Shown: positions 9,550 to 19,060 of the stretch, one piece after another
Position numbering within the stretch: position 1 is the stretch's first letter
How the letters are laid out: every line of letters starts with the position of its first letter
NCBI GenBank assembly: GCA_039621445.1
Contig: CP154955.1
Span: 39,130,426-39,194,425 of the forward strand
Direction: 5' to 3'
Origin: Euglena gracilis
Taxonomy: Eukaryota; Euglenida; Euglenophyceae; Euglenales
DNA: 64,000 bases
The notes under the pieces: generated by a model
The model's input: the letters and a program-made list of their open reading frames with translations, nothing else
Databases searched by the model: none
What the model was told of the DNA's origin: nothing
Position numbers and translations under genes: made by a program

Positions 9550-11390
9550 TTTTTCCCAGGAATTTTCAATGGTTTGATTCTGTATTTGTTTCCCCTCCAG
9601 GATTTGCCTGAGGAAATCATTCAAAGAAGGGGCCATCTGGGTGGTGGCATTTTATCCCCTCTGCATTTTTTGAACAAGCACCTGTGGGGGGTAATTTTCA
9701 GGCAAGTTGTCCCTGGCACTTTCATTATTGGGGCCACCGGGTTGTTGAATCCAATAATGGGTGACCGTCAAAACTTTGGTGTGGGGATATGCTTTCAGTC
9801 TGGGGAGAAATTATTGAATTATTGACCAAAGGGGGTTTGCATAAAGATCCCCCATTTTCTCCATTGGACATTGCAATGCATCCACTGCTTTGGCCTCCCA
9901 ATCGGGCCACCTGGCCACAAATTTGTATATTTTTTGTTGTTGCCTGAGGAGGCAAAAAAATCTGTTTCCAACTGAATGCAATTTTGGAAATACTGCCTTA
10001 GCCATTGAAAAAGTTCTGGGTCTAGGGAATAATCCCCCCCTGTCCATTTCCCATCTGCTGATGGGGTCTGCTAGGCATTTGTCTGAAGGAACCCAATTTA
10101 CTTGAAGGTTTATGTTGTGCTCCATGCAGCGTTTGAAAACAGGCTGAAGCATTTTGTTGAAGGGGTCTTTTCTCCTCCCCACCTTCTGTCAGGTAATAGA
10201 AAACTACCTTATTGTCCACTAACAGGGACACGGTGTCCCCTGGTTTGCTTAAAAATTTCACTGTGTTGATTGCTGCATGCAATTCTTTGACGTTTGTATG
10301 CAAAACGGAGTTTTCTCTCCAAAATTCCTGGACAGTACTTCCAGTGTGGATGTCTAGCCCCCGCGACGCGTGGGTGCTGCTGACTGAGTGCAACTCTCTG
10401 GTTGCACCTTGGGGGAAGGGTCTGCCCCCCCAGGTATCCGGTGGAATTTTTATTTCCCGTAATTGGGTTTTGATGTCTTGAGAAATGAGGTGATTTGAGT
10501 CCCAGGGGGCTGTGTATTTTGTAACGAGAAAATTGGCTGGAGAATCTGTGAAAGCCCTTAAAAAGGGCAGGGCCATTCGGTTGCACCTCATTTGTACCAA
10601 AATGGCAGCTAGCTGCCTTTTTGACATGTAATCATTTTTTACGATTTTCCCCAGTTCCTTCTTTATTGTCTTGAATTTTTTGTGGGGCACTTTCAACTTT
10701 CTTTCTTGAAAGGATTTACAATTTGGGTGGGTTGCAGGGTTGATTTTTTGACATTTATTTGAACCATGTGTTTAATATATCTTTTGTCACTGTGTTCAGA
10801 TGACTTTGCAAATGTTTTGGATGGGAGCAACCAGTAAAATGTCGTCCAGTTATATAAACACCTGGATGCCCCTTCTTCTTCAAAGTTTTTTTTCGAATGA
10901 TTTCATAACCCCCAGAAAAACCTGGGGCATCACGTTTAGGCCAAAACAGCCTGCCTGGAATTACCAGGTCTTCCCTCCCCTGGTGTCTTAAAAAGGGCCT
11001 GAGGGCCAGGTTTACTGGGATGTGGAAATACGCATCCTTTAAATCTTTTTGGCTGCCCGGTGGCCTTTCTGCAAACTGCAAAAATGTTCTGGATATGATC
11101 CAGTCTGCAGCGTTTTATTTGGAAATGTTAATTTATTTTCCTGCAGTCGCTGATCATTCTCCATTTTATTGCCCTCCATTCTGGTTTTGATATCAAAAAC
11201 CATGGGAGTAACTGATGGGTTTCGGAATTCCCTACTCTCCTTACAGAACCAGTTTTTTCGTAGTCCAGAAGAATTTTCTCTGCCTGATTCAACCCAGGTT
11301 GGCTCTGGTCTTTGGGTGGGTGGGCAATTTGGGGGGATTTACCCGGGGGGGTTGAATGCCATCCTTAATGAGCTGACAGGTTGCTGAGGG
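9550..11390 (-). pseudogene. Reverse transcriptase-RNase H of DIRS C (broken)
   Basis: The palm is seen as LKDAYFHIPVNLALRPFLRHQ near 11010, and the catalytic YLDD region near 10840 is split by a frameshift. Then come the thumb (MSKRQLAAILVQMRCN, near 10620), RNase H (FWRENSVLHTNVKELHAAIN and SLLVDNK, 10200-10330) and the post-RNase H block (WVPSDKCLADPISRWEMDRG, near 10060). The order matches A and E. The longest uninterrupted piece is 10022-10696. Confidence 0.75.
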
Positions 11391-11399
11391 TGCATTTTT

Positions 11400-12640
11400 C
11401 TGCCAGCATTTTAAGCTCTTTTGGAGTCTTTGATGCAGGGGGCGTCGACCCATTGTTTCTCCTTTGCATTTATCTTTTCCACCAATGGATTTTTTTGGAG
11501 GCTGGGTTTGGGTTGTTGGACATAGGACAGCCCCTGGAGCCCCCAGGGATTGAGCATTTTGCAAAGTTAAATGTTTGGGTGGGATTTGCATGCATGCTCT
11601 CCCTCTCTCCTCACACTCTCTCTGGAGGAGCTTGTTGTTGGGTTCTATACCATAGGGCTTACTGCCCCTGTGTTGCCTAACTGGCCTCATTGCTGTTGAT
11701 GTGGTTGGTTGCAATACCATAGGGGGGCCTCTGTGGGTCCGCCCCTTGACAAATTAACTTTGGAATGAAGAAGTGTAATTGATTTTAGGGGTTATTCCCC
11801 TTCCACCTGATCCTCCTCGAGGAAACTGGGGTTCCCTCTTCCTCCTGGGGCTGTTGATACTTGTAAAGAGCCCCTGTGGGGCTGCCCCTTAGCATCTGGC
11901 CCCAGTGGCCTGTGCATAATGTGCCCAGCGGGCTTGAAAATAAATGGCCGCAATGGCCCTGGTGTGTTGCCTTCATGGCCTGGGGAATGCCATCGTGGCA
12001 CAGCAGATATTGGCCGCCATGTCCCTGCTTTGATAGGGTCCCCTGCCCTTGTTGAACGGTCTTGACCCCCATTGGGTCTTGGGCATCTTTTTCTGTCCTT
12101 GGCTCCCATGCCAATTGAAACCTTGGGGGGCATTGAGGCCCCTGCCCCTTTGTGGGAAATGTGGAAAATACTTCTTGAAAAGAAAAATTTTAGAGACGTT
12201 TTGGTTGACCGCTCCCAGTGGGGGTTGACTTGAAATTGTGGCCTCCATGGCCTCTGTGATGCTCTCCCCCTTGGACTTGGCTCCATGTGCCCATGTGGGC
12301 TCTGGCCCTCTTGCCCGAATTCCTGGCTTGAATTTTTGTTCGTAAGGGTACTTCTCCCTGGAAGACCTGTTTGGGCTGGGCACTGAAAGACCTGTCTGGG
12401 CGGGGCCTTGGAGGGCCTGGGGACATTGGTCCTTTCCCTTATCTTGACTTCTTGACCACTGTCTGCCAAGGGCTGCGGTCACTGGGGGGGGGTTGGCTGT
12501 TGTGAATTTTCTCAGAGGGGTGGGGAAGGGGTGACCACAGCTTGCAACGGCTCCAGGTTCTCCAGCTGCTGCGGCCACCGCTGCTTCTCTTAGTAATACC
12601 AACTTCTCCCCCAGGTCATCTTTCATTGAAGTCAATTGTT
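11400..12640 (-). pseudogene. Gag-like region of DIRS C
   Basis: A frame starting at 12635 with MTSMKDDLGEKLVLLREAAV could form an N-terminal helix, followed by an alanine-rich stretch, as in the start of the E gag-like frame. Beyond about 12450 the text is proline/glycine-rich and open in more than one frame. It is assigned to gag by position alone, upstream of RT in a C copy that otherwise matches A. No zinc knuckle is visible. Confidence 0.45.
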
Positions 12641-12904
12641 GAATTTTTTTTTGAAGTTTGATATTCAGCTGGTTCTTCTCGTTCTGGTATTTGAATTTGA
12701 CTTCAAATTTCTTCAGTGACTTTGTAGTCTTGAGTTGAGGTGTTCTCCTTTCTTCTTGGTGTCGAAGGGCAATTTAGGAATCAGCCAGCTCCGGCGAAAA
12801 AAGGCACTAAGCAGGGACTCCTAACCCAACGCGTCACAATCAAACAACAGAGCGCCGGCGAGCAAGGCATGGCCTCACAAGGGCAAAGTGCGCAGCCTGA
12901 GGCT

Positions 12905-13129
12905 CGATAATTGGATACAAAAGGATAAGTCAATTGAATTGACCGGAAGGCGACCCTCGTGCAGAATATCAAATCAAATTTTGTTGACAAATTCAACATT
13001 TAAATGACAGATGGAACTTCAGAGAGGATGAAGAGCATCGCTGGACAACAAGAGCTGGCTTCCGCCGCAGCTGGAAGACCTGACGGTGCGGTGCAACATT
13101 GGCGAATCGTGGCTGTCCCCCTCTAAGAA
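12905..13129 (+). mobile_element. DIRS element F, 5' fragment
   Basis: This stretch aligns with the start of element A downstream of its left ITR (A about 2450-2660): both share CTCGTGCAGAA, then gag-start text, ending with CGTGGCT..CCCC. It is cut at 13129 by the left edge of element D, and the matching continuation is found at 22338. F is a family I copy on the plus strand that served as the target for D. Its own left ITR is not seen; element C abuts it. Confidence 0.65.
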
Positions 13130-13422
13130 GACAGCTCCGGCGCCTCACAAGACCCCAGTGAGGTCCTCCTCTTCTTTCGGGCTGTTGTTGTTTTTTTTTG
13201 GTGTTTTTTGTGGTGTTTCTTACTACTTTTCTTTGCCGGACTAGGCGGATCATAATCGTTTTTTTGGCACGGAGCTGCAACCAACAATTCAAGCTGATCA
13301 TGCAATTTACACACCTTCAAGACGAGACCGACAAAGAGGCCTTCGAAGCAGCATGGAGCAACCTTTTCTTACAATAATCACTTACAACAGCTTTCTTATG
13401 AGATGCGGACGCTACCACCGTG

Positions 13423-14205
13423 ATGGCTACGATTGATTCAGGTCAGAAGTGGACTGGAGCCGGTTGGGATACAACCCTCTGTGCCCTTGCCGTGCGGAAG
13501 CTCACTGGAGGGGCAATGGTGGAATCTACACTACAACCATACTTAGCGGCATACCTTTACAGCTTGGCTCTCACGAAGAACGTCTCGATACCGTCACTGG
13601 AGCTGAGCGACAAGGCGTCGGACGTGGCCTTCAAGCTGTACGAGAAGTTGATAACGGCGACGACGACGACGACGGAGATGGATCGCGACGAGGAGGCAGC
13701 ACGCGCGGCAGAGGAAGCCCAGGACTTCCCCTGGCAGTCGGCCGAGGAGGCACTGCTGGGAGACCTGGAGAGGATATGGACACAGGTACAGTCTGGGGAC
13801 TTACGTATGGAAGTTCGGAGTCTACTGGAACAGATACCAACCTGGAAGACCTTGAAGTCCAAAGCAGAGGAAAATAACCACCGTCATGACGGTAAGAGTG
13901 GGTATGACCGCACTCTGCTTTCGGTCCATCAGAAGCTCTTAAATATCTTACGTATTTTGGCAGCGCTGCACTGCACTTTGCAAGGAGCCCCTGATGAAGT
14001 ATTGGGTTTGAACCAACAGCTATTTGCATATATGGCTGCCTGTGAAGGGGACATTGTCAGGGAGAGGAAAAGGAGGAGCATCCCTCAAACCATACAACCA
14101 GGAAGTGGCCTGTTCACCCCTGACGACATCAAAATGGCCAAAGCGCAAGCTGGCATCAACAAAGAGGGTATCAGCCCCCCCTTCATGGGTGGGTTCCCCA
14201 TGTGA
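13423..14205 (+). CDS. Gag-like protein of DIRS D
   Basis: This open frame of about 260 codons precedes RT, where DIRS elements carry gag. The ATG at 13423 is preferred; the frame opens one codon earlier with GTG. The protein is mostly helical and charged, with a run of threonines and an acidic DRDEEAARAAEEA stretch around residues 85-100, and it ends near GGFPM. I recognise no zinc knuckle or other domain. The gag-like WTTVV motif of A and E is absent, so D uses a different gag type. It overlaps the next frame (from 14024) by about 180 bases in another phase, as expected if pol is reached by frameshift or re-initiation. Function is inferred from position only. Confidence 0.6.
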   Translation: MATIDSGQKWTGAGWDTTLCALAVRKLTGGAMVESTLQPYLAAYLYSLALTKNVSIPSLELSDKASDVAFKLYEKLITATTTTTEMDRDEEAARAAEEAQDFPWQSAEEALLGDLERIWTQVQSGDLRMEVRSLLEQIPTWKTLKSKAEENNHRHDGKSGYDRTLLSVHQKLLNILRILAALHCTLQGAPDEVLGLNQQLFAYMAACEGDIVRERKRRSIPQTIQPGSGLFTPDDIKMAKAQAGINKEGISPPFMGGFPM

Positions 14206-16453
14206 CATTTTTCCACCCCCACAGGTGGAAAAGGGTAGAAATTCAAGCAATGGCCAACAACTTGGCAAGCGAGACCATGGAGGTCTGCCCCCAAAGGGAA
14301 ATGTAAGTCCAAAGGAGGAAAATGGTTCGCCCACCACCTTGCCAGGAAGTATTGCTCCTTCCTTTTCATATCAGAACTCCTCAACTTCCAAAAGGACATT
14401 GTGTCCTCCAGAGCTGGGCATTGTGCCAGAAACTCAACCAGCCCTGAGGGGCAGAAGCCAAGACATTTGCAGGCTGTGGGAAGCTGCATGCTTGAGATCT
14501 GTGGAACAGATCACCGAGGTGCTGCTGCTGACAGAGGAGCACTTTCTGGGAGTGCCTCTGTTTCAGAGACTTCAGGCCCAGTTGCCATGGTGGCAGAAAG
14601 TTGCCCCCCCCCAGGGTATTGCAACTCATCACGCAGGGGGTAACCCCTCGTTGGGAGTTACCAACCTCCATCGGCACATTTTCTATACCAAAATCAGAGG
14701 TGGAAATTCAAAAGGCATTTTTTTACAAGACCATTTCCAAGAAGGAGCCATAAAACCAGTCCCCTGGGAAGGTACCCAACACATAATCCCTTGGTTTGTA
14801 ATTTCCAAAAAGGAGCCTCAGGGAGAAAAACATCGTTCAACCAGCGATTGCGCCAGCTAAACCAGCACTTTTCCCCACACCCATTCAAATTGGACATCAT
14901 CCAGGTCATATTCAGGCACCTGCAAAAAGGACAATGGGGTGCGAAAGTGGACCTAAAAGACGCCAATTTTCATTTAACGTTGAACCCAACCCTAAGACCC
15001 TACATGAGAACGACTCTGGAAGAAACACGCTGGGAGTTCCAGGCAGCTTGTTTTGGTTTAAATGTGCTGCCAGAAAAATTCACGAGCCTAATGAAGTGCC
15101 TGGAAAAGCGTTGGACGGCCAAAGGCCTTTTATGCTTTGTGTACCTGGACGACGTCCTCCTGCTAGTGGACAGCCAGAAGCAAGTCAGCAACCACCTGGC
15201 CATCATGCTGGCAGATTTACTGCAGGGGGGTTTCAAAATAAACAGCAAAAAATCGATCTTTCAGCCGACCCAAAATCTCCCACATTTGGTGTTCCAACTC
15301 AACCTGGCACAGGGAAGGTTGCAGTTAGGGGCAGAAAAGCTGAGGCTGGTTCGGAGGGAACTGGGGAAATTGATCACACACCAGTCCCTCAGTTGCAGAA
15401 AGATGGCCTAATTTTTGGGATGCATAAGAAGCTTCCTGGTGGGGCTGCCCTTCCTCAGGAATTCACAGACACTTTGGTAGGTTTTGTCAACCTACAAGAA
15501 AATTTTGGCTTGGATCATCAAGTTCCAATCTCAGAGGAGGTGAAATCCCAACTGAAAGATGTACGAGAAATTCTGCAGACCTGGAGGGGGAGACCCTTCC
15601 CAAGCCCAGCAACCAGACACCTGGAGTCAGACTTGGGGGGGGGGGCCTGGATCTACAAGCTGGCACCCAGTTGCAGGAATTTTTGCGAAAAGATTCTCAC
15701 TTGCATATAAATGTAAAAGAATTGATCGCAGTCATTTCTACTGTAAGGTCTCTGGCCAGGAAAAGGGACACAATGTCCCTAACAGTGGACAATAAAGTTT
15801 CCTACCACTACAACCTCAAGGGGCGGTGAAGACTACCCCACATGAACAAACTGATCCGACCGTTTCTGAAATGGTGCATGGAGATGGACATCACCCTCGA
15901 AGTTCACTGGGCTCCCTCCCAAAGCATGAGAAGCGATGCCATGAGCAGATGGCAATTCGACCCAGGGGACTACAGTTTAAACTCTTTCATTTTCAAAAAA
16001 GTCATGCACATTTTCCAGCAGTTCATAAACCCCACTGTGGACATGATTGCATCACCAGGGAATCACAAACTTCCTCAGTTTGTGAATCGATGGCCCCATT
16101 TTCAGGCAGTGGCCGCAGACAGTTTGAACTGCCCTCTGGACATGATCTCAGAAGTCTATGCAAACCCTCCCTGGTCTGTGCTGAGCCAATGGCTCCTGAG
16201 ATTAAAAGAACACGGACACCTAAAATGCCTTCTGATTTGCCCCCTGTGGGTTTCAGCTGTGGGGTGGCCCCTGTTAATAAAGCTGCATCTTCCACGCACA
16301 CAAGCCCTGAGAATTTTGTCTTGCCACCACATGTTCGAGAATCGTCACGGGCAGCCCATGAAAAAGCCAAGGTGGCACCTAGCCTGCATTTTATTGCCAG
16401 GCAGTTCCTACAGAAGCAACAGATCCCCCCCTCAGTGGTTGACAATTTCTTAA
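14206..16453 (+). pseudogene. Reverse transcriptase-RNase H of DIRS D (stop and frameshift)
   Basis: Clear RT motifs are IPWFVISKKEP, VDLKDANFHLTL, FQAACFGLNVLPEKF and CFVYLDDVLLLV (catalytic YLDD near 15141-15152). After SCRKMA a TAA at 15409-15411 interrupts an otherwise continuing frame (FLREFTDTLVGF). A G10 run near 15637 shifts the frame before RNase H (LHINVKELIAVISTV, MSLTVDNK). The post-RNase H block is open from 15842 to 16453 (WAPSQSMRSDAMSRW, MIASPGNHKLPQF, YANPPWSVL). The enzyme would copy element RNA; this copy is broken. Confidence 0.8.
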
Positions 16454-17309
16454 GTCACAATCTTTCCTTGGCAAGATATGATTCAGCCTTCAGGCTGCTG
16501 TGGGGAGTTTTGACCATGTCCCAGCTGGACCTCAGCACCATAAGCCCAGAATTGGTCGCTTCTGGCATTATCAATTTTTTCACCTTCAGTGTGGCCCAGG
16601 CCAAGAAGGCTTATAGTGCTGCGGTCCAGCTTCCTGGATTTTCACATGTTAAGGTTTTTACCCCTGTTGGCCCCCTCCAAAAGACAATGGAACACATCCA
16701 CCCCCAGGTATCCTTCCTTTTGGAATCCTGAATCATAACTTCAGAAGTTGGCAGCAGCACCTCCCCCAGAGTGCCTCAGTGATCTGAGAGTCCAAGTCAT
16801 TTTAAGTTTCAGACTCATTTGTTTGCATCACTCAGGGGACTTGAGCAGGACCTTCAGGAAAGTGTCCAAGATTGATGGCAAAGTGTTTGTCCTGGTCAGA
16901 CGAAAGGGTTGGAGACAGACTCAGTGGGCGGAAATCCCCCAAATTCCTTCACGTCCCAATATTTGCCCCTGGTTCAACATGAAAAAATATGTCAGTTTGA
17001 CACCTCACTGAGCCCCCCCCGGGGGACATTTATTCTTGAGTTTGAAACCTCCCTTTACCCCCCTATTGGAAAAAACCATTGGGAGTTTTGCTAAACACCG
17101 GGTTTTGGATAAACACCGGGTACCCCCAAGTGGGCCCCCCATCCCACCAGGGGGGAAGGTCTGTACATGTATAAACTGGCAAGTTTATCCTCCGAGGAAG
17201 TGTGCCAGATTGGAAAATGGAAAAATGTACAGGCTTTTACTTCCCATTATGTGCGGTTGGAAGCGGGAAAAAAGGCGGGGGTTGCTGTCCAAAAAAATGG
17301 TGCACGAAG
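16385..17309 (+). pseudogene. Tyrosine recombinase of DIRS D (broken)
   Basis: Segments in order: an N-terminal helical part (FFTFSVAQAKKAYSAAVQLP, 16577-16636), the Arg-I region LICLHHSGDL (16819-16848), the Lys region VLVRRKGW, the HxxR box HPTRGEG (17139-17159) and the C-terminal IGKWKN..FTSHY with the nucleophile tyrosine (about 17209-17253). The first catalytic arginine is changed to His (HHSGDL versus HRGVDL in E). Frame breaks occur near 16732 and 17010. The frame then reads into the ICR. Confidence 0.75.
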
Positions 17310-17411
17310 CCTCACTGGGGTCTTTTGCGGAGCCGGAGCTGTCTCGGACTCTGGTGAAGAATGATCCGGAAGGAAGGGACAGCGAAGGCGGAGCACAAGA
17401 CAACAGTGAGC
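17310..17411 (+). repeat. ICR of DIRS D
   Basis: Bases 17310-17343 are the reverse complement of D's left edge at 13130. Bases 17344-17411 are the reverse complement of D's right edge, which now lies at about 22266-22337 on the far side of element E. The join reads GCTGTC/TCGGAC. This block is what assigns the distant 22233-22337 fragment to D. Confidence 0.75.
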
Positions 17412-17651
17412 CCGCCCCCCCCGACCCGGGAGAGTGCAAAAAAGTCAGCAAGGCCCCTCCCCCAAGAAATTTCAATTCACCCACAGACAGGCCAGCATCC
17501 CACCGCCGCCGGCCACCGAGCAGTCCGACAACATCTCCGAGTCCGCCTACTCCGACGTCTCATCGCAGTAAGAAACACCACAACCGACACTCGGACTCCC
17601 ACGACAGAGGAAGGGGGAGGAAGGGACCAAGAGGGCGAAGCACAAGAAGAT

Positions 17652-17750
17652 GGTGAGGTCCTGCTTTCCTTGCCGGCTGTTCTGTTCTGGTGTGTTTGTG
17701 CGTGCGCGGGGGGTGCTTCTTACTGCGCCTTTGTTGCCGGAGTTGGCGAT
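17652..17750 (-). repeat. Right ITR of DIRS E (left on the map)
   Basis: The stretch from ATGGTGAGGTCCTGC to GCCGGAGTTGGC is repeated inverted at 22110-22210 with about 97 percent identity by eye. Outside it, 17591-17660 is the edge sequence copied in the ICR. Confidence 0.75.
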
Positions 17751-19060
17751 GATGAGGCCTCCTCCGACACCTTGGCGAAGCTGAACCGCCGTGGCCCCGC
17801 CCCCCCCCTCTCCCATGGTCGCTTGGTGGGGGGCCCCCCCCCTGATGGGGATGGTGGTCTCTTTCTGTGTTTCTGGGTGGGTGGTTGGGGCTGCTTGGTC
17901 GGGGGTCCCCTTTCTGGTTGGGATGTCTTTCGTTTTCTGCTGATTTTTTGGGTGGGAGGGTTGGGCTCACCATCTTCTTGTGCTTCGCCCTCTTGGTCCC
18001 TTCCTCCCCCTTCCTCTGTCGTGGGAGTCCGAGACCATTCGGGCTCCGCACTGCGAGATGGTGAGGTACTGTGCACCCCCCTTTGGGCCATAATATTTTG
18101 AATTTTTGATACGACCCCAAGTCGCAAATAATGGGCTTGGAAGGCCCCAAAATTTTTCCACTGACCCAGCTGCTGGACTTCTTCCACTTGCAAACCAGCA
18201 TTTTTCCACCATAAGACCCCAGCCCCTCTGGTGCTGTGGGGTTTCCAGTGGGTGGTGTCCTCCCCCCCCTCTTGCAGAATTTCTTTGGTAAGGGAATTCA
18301 CCCTTTCTGATGTCAAAGGTCTTTTACCATCCAAAGACCATAACAAATTATTTTTGTGTCCAACCATGTGGGCTGTCCTTTCCACATATTCTTTCAATAA
18401 ATGCCAGGGGCTGATGAGGGGGGTGTGTGGCAAGTTCAAAATCTCCTCCCATCTTGGGAATTGCCACCCTTTCCTTTGCAATAAAATGAAAATTTTTTCT
18501 CCCACGAAACTGATTTTTCGCTGGGTTCTGGCTAAATCAACCCCCCTGTGGAGGGCTAACAGCCTCCAACAGATGATGAGTCTGTTTCTGAGCTCTTTCA
18601 CAGACAGGTCTGAGAGGGGTTTGGATTTCCTGATGATGTTTTCTAAGAAATCAGTGGGGTCCCAGAAATGGGCATACTTGCAGACATTGGAATTCCACTT
18701 CCTTTTCAATGGAGACAAAAGAGGGGAAAACCTCAATGACCCAAACCCTGGGAGTAATAAAACTGCTGCATATGCATTTCGTGCAGTGTTGAGGCTGTGG
18801 GCAGCCAAATCAAGGATGGCCTCGGCCATCTTGTGGACTGTGCACTTCTGCAGAGGCACCCCTTTGTGCAACAATTGGCCCACCAATGTCCTGAAGGCTG
18901 AATCATATCTCTTGACATTTCCCAGATTTTTTATGTAAGTGTCGATACTGGACATCGAAACTTCCTGGGATTGTAATATTTGCCTGACACAATCAAGCAG
19001 GCCAATTTCCACCTTGGGGGGGGCATCTCCTCCCCCCAGCAGTTGGTGAATAGACCCCAT
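17720..19060 (-). CDS. DIRS tyrosine recombinase (element E)
   Basis: This frame of about 446 codons starts at the ATG at 19060 and encodes a phage-integrase-type tyrosine recombinase, the enzyme that inserts circular DIRS DNA. The N-terminal core-binding half spans about residues 20-150 (NTARNAYAAVLLLPGFGSL). The catalytic half has LLALHRGVDLART (Arg I), LLQRKGWQF (Lys), KPHSTRGAG (HxxR), LGQWKN and AFQAHYLRL (nucleophile Tyr). All expected residues are present. The last ~110 codons run through the ICR into the ITR and are probably a non-essential tail. The start overlaps the end of the RT frame by 68 bases in another phase, suggesting coupled translation. Confidence 0.85.
   Translation of the reverse strand: MGSIHQLLGGGDAPPKVEIGLLDCVRQILQSQEVSMSSIDTYIKNLGNVKRYDSAFRTLVGQLLHKGVPLQKCTVHKMAEAILDLAAHSLNTARNAYAAVLLLPGFGSLRFSPLLSPLKRKWNSNVCKYAHFWDPTDFLENIIRKSKPLSDLSVKELRNRLIICWRLLALHRGVDLARTQRKISFVGEKIFILLQRKGWQFPRWEEILNLPHTPLISPWHLLKEYVERTAHMVGHKNNLLWSLDGKRPLTSERVNSLTKEILQEGGEDTTHWKPHSTRGAGVLWWKNAGLQVEEVQQLGQWKNFGAFQAHYLRLGVVSKIQNIMAQRGVHSTSPSRSAEPEWSRTPTTEEGGGRDQEGEAQEDGEPNPPTQKISRKRKTSQPERGPPTKQPQPPTQKHRKRPPSPSGGGPPTKRPWERGGAGPRRFSFAKVSEEASSSPTPATKAQ
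17966..18065 (-). repeat. ICR of DIRS E
   Basis: On the plus strand 17966-18032 is the reverse complement of 17591-17660, and 18033-18065 is the reverse complement of 22196-22232. The join is TCCGA/GACC. The exact match of both halves defines both ends of the element to within a base. Confidence 0.8.

Larger units (their letters stand above)
8467..12904 (-). mobile_element. DIRS-like retrotransposon C (degenerate, right ITR missing)
   Basis: C runs on the minus strand from its left ITR (about 12776-12904, outer edge near 12904) through gag, RT, RNase H, YR and an ICR at 8586-8687. It stops at about 8467, some 120 bp after the ICR, where RNase H of element B begins, so C lacks its right ITR. 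All coding parts contain frameshifts. It is a family I copy, like A. Confidence 0.75.
13130..17590 (+). mobile_element. DIRS-like retrotransposon D (family II; 3' end split off by E)
   Basis: D starts with the edge GACAGCTCCGGCGCCTCACA and encodes gag, RT-RNase H and YR in order. Its ICR is at 17310-17411. Its right ITR begins near 17555, is interrupted at 17590 by element E and resumes at 22233-22337. Ends and proteins differ clearly from family I (A, B, C, F) and are closer to E. One in-frame TAA, a G-tract frameshift and other indels make the copy non-functional, but it is far less decayed than A, B or C. Confidence 0.8.
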
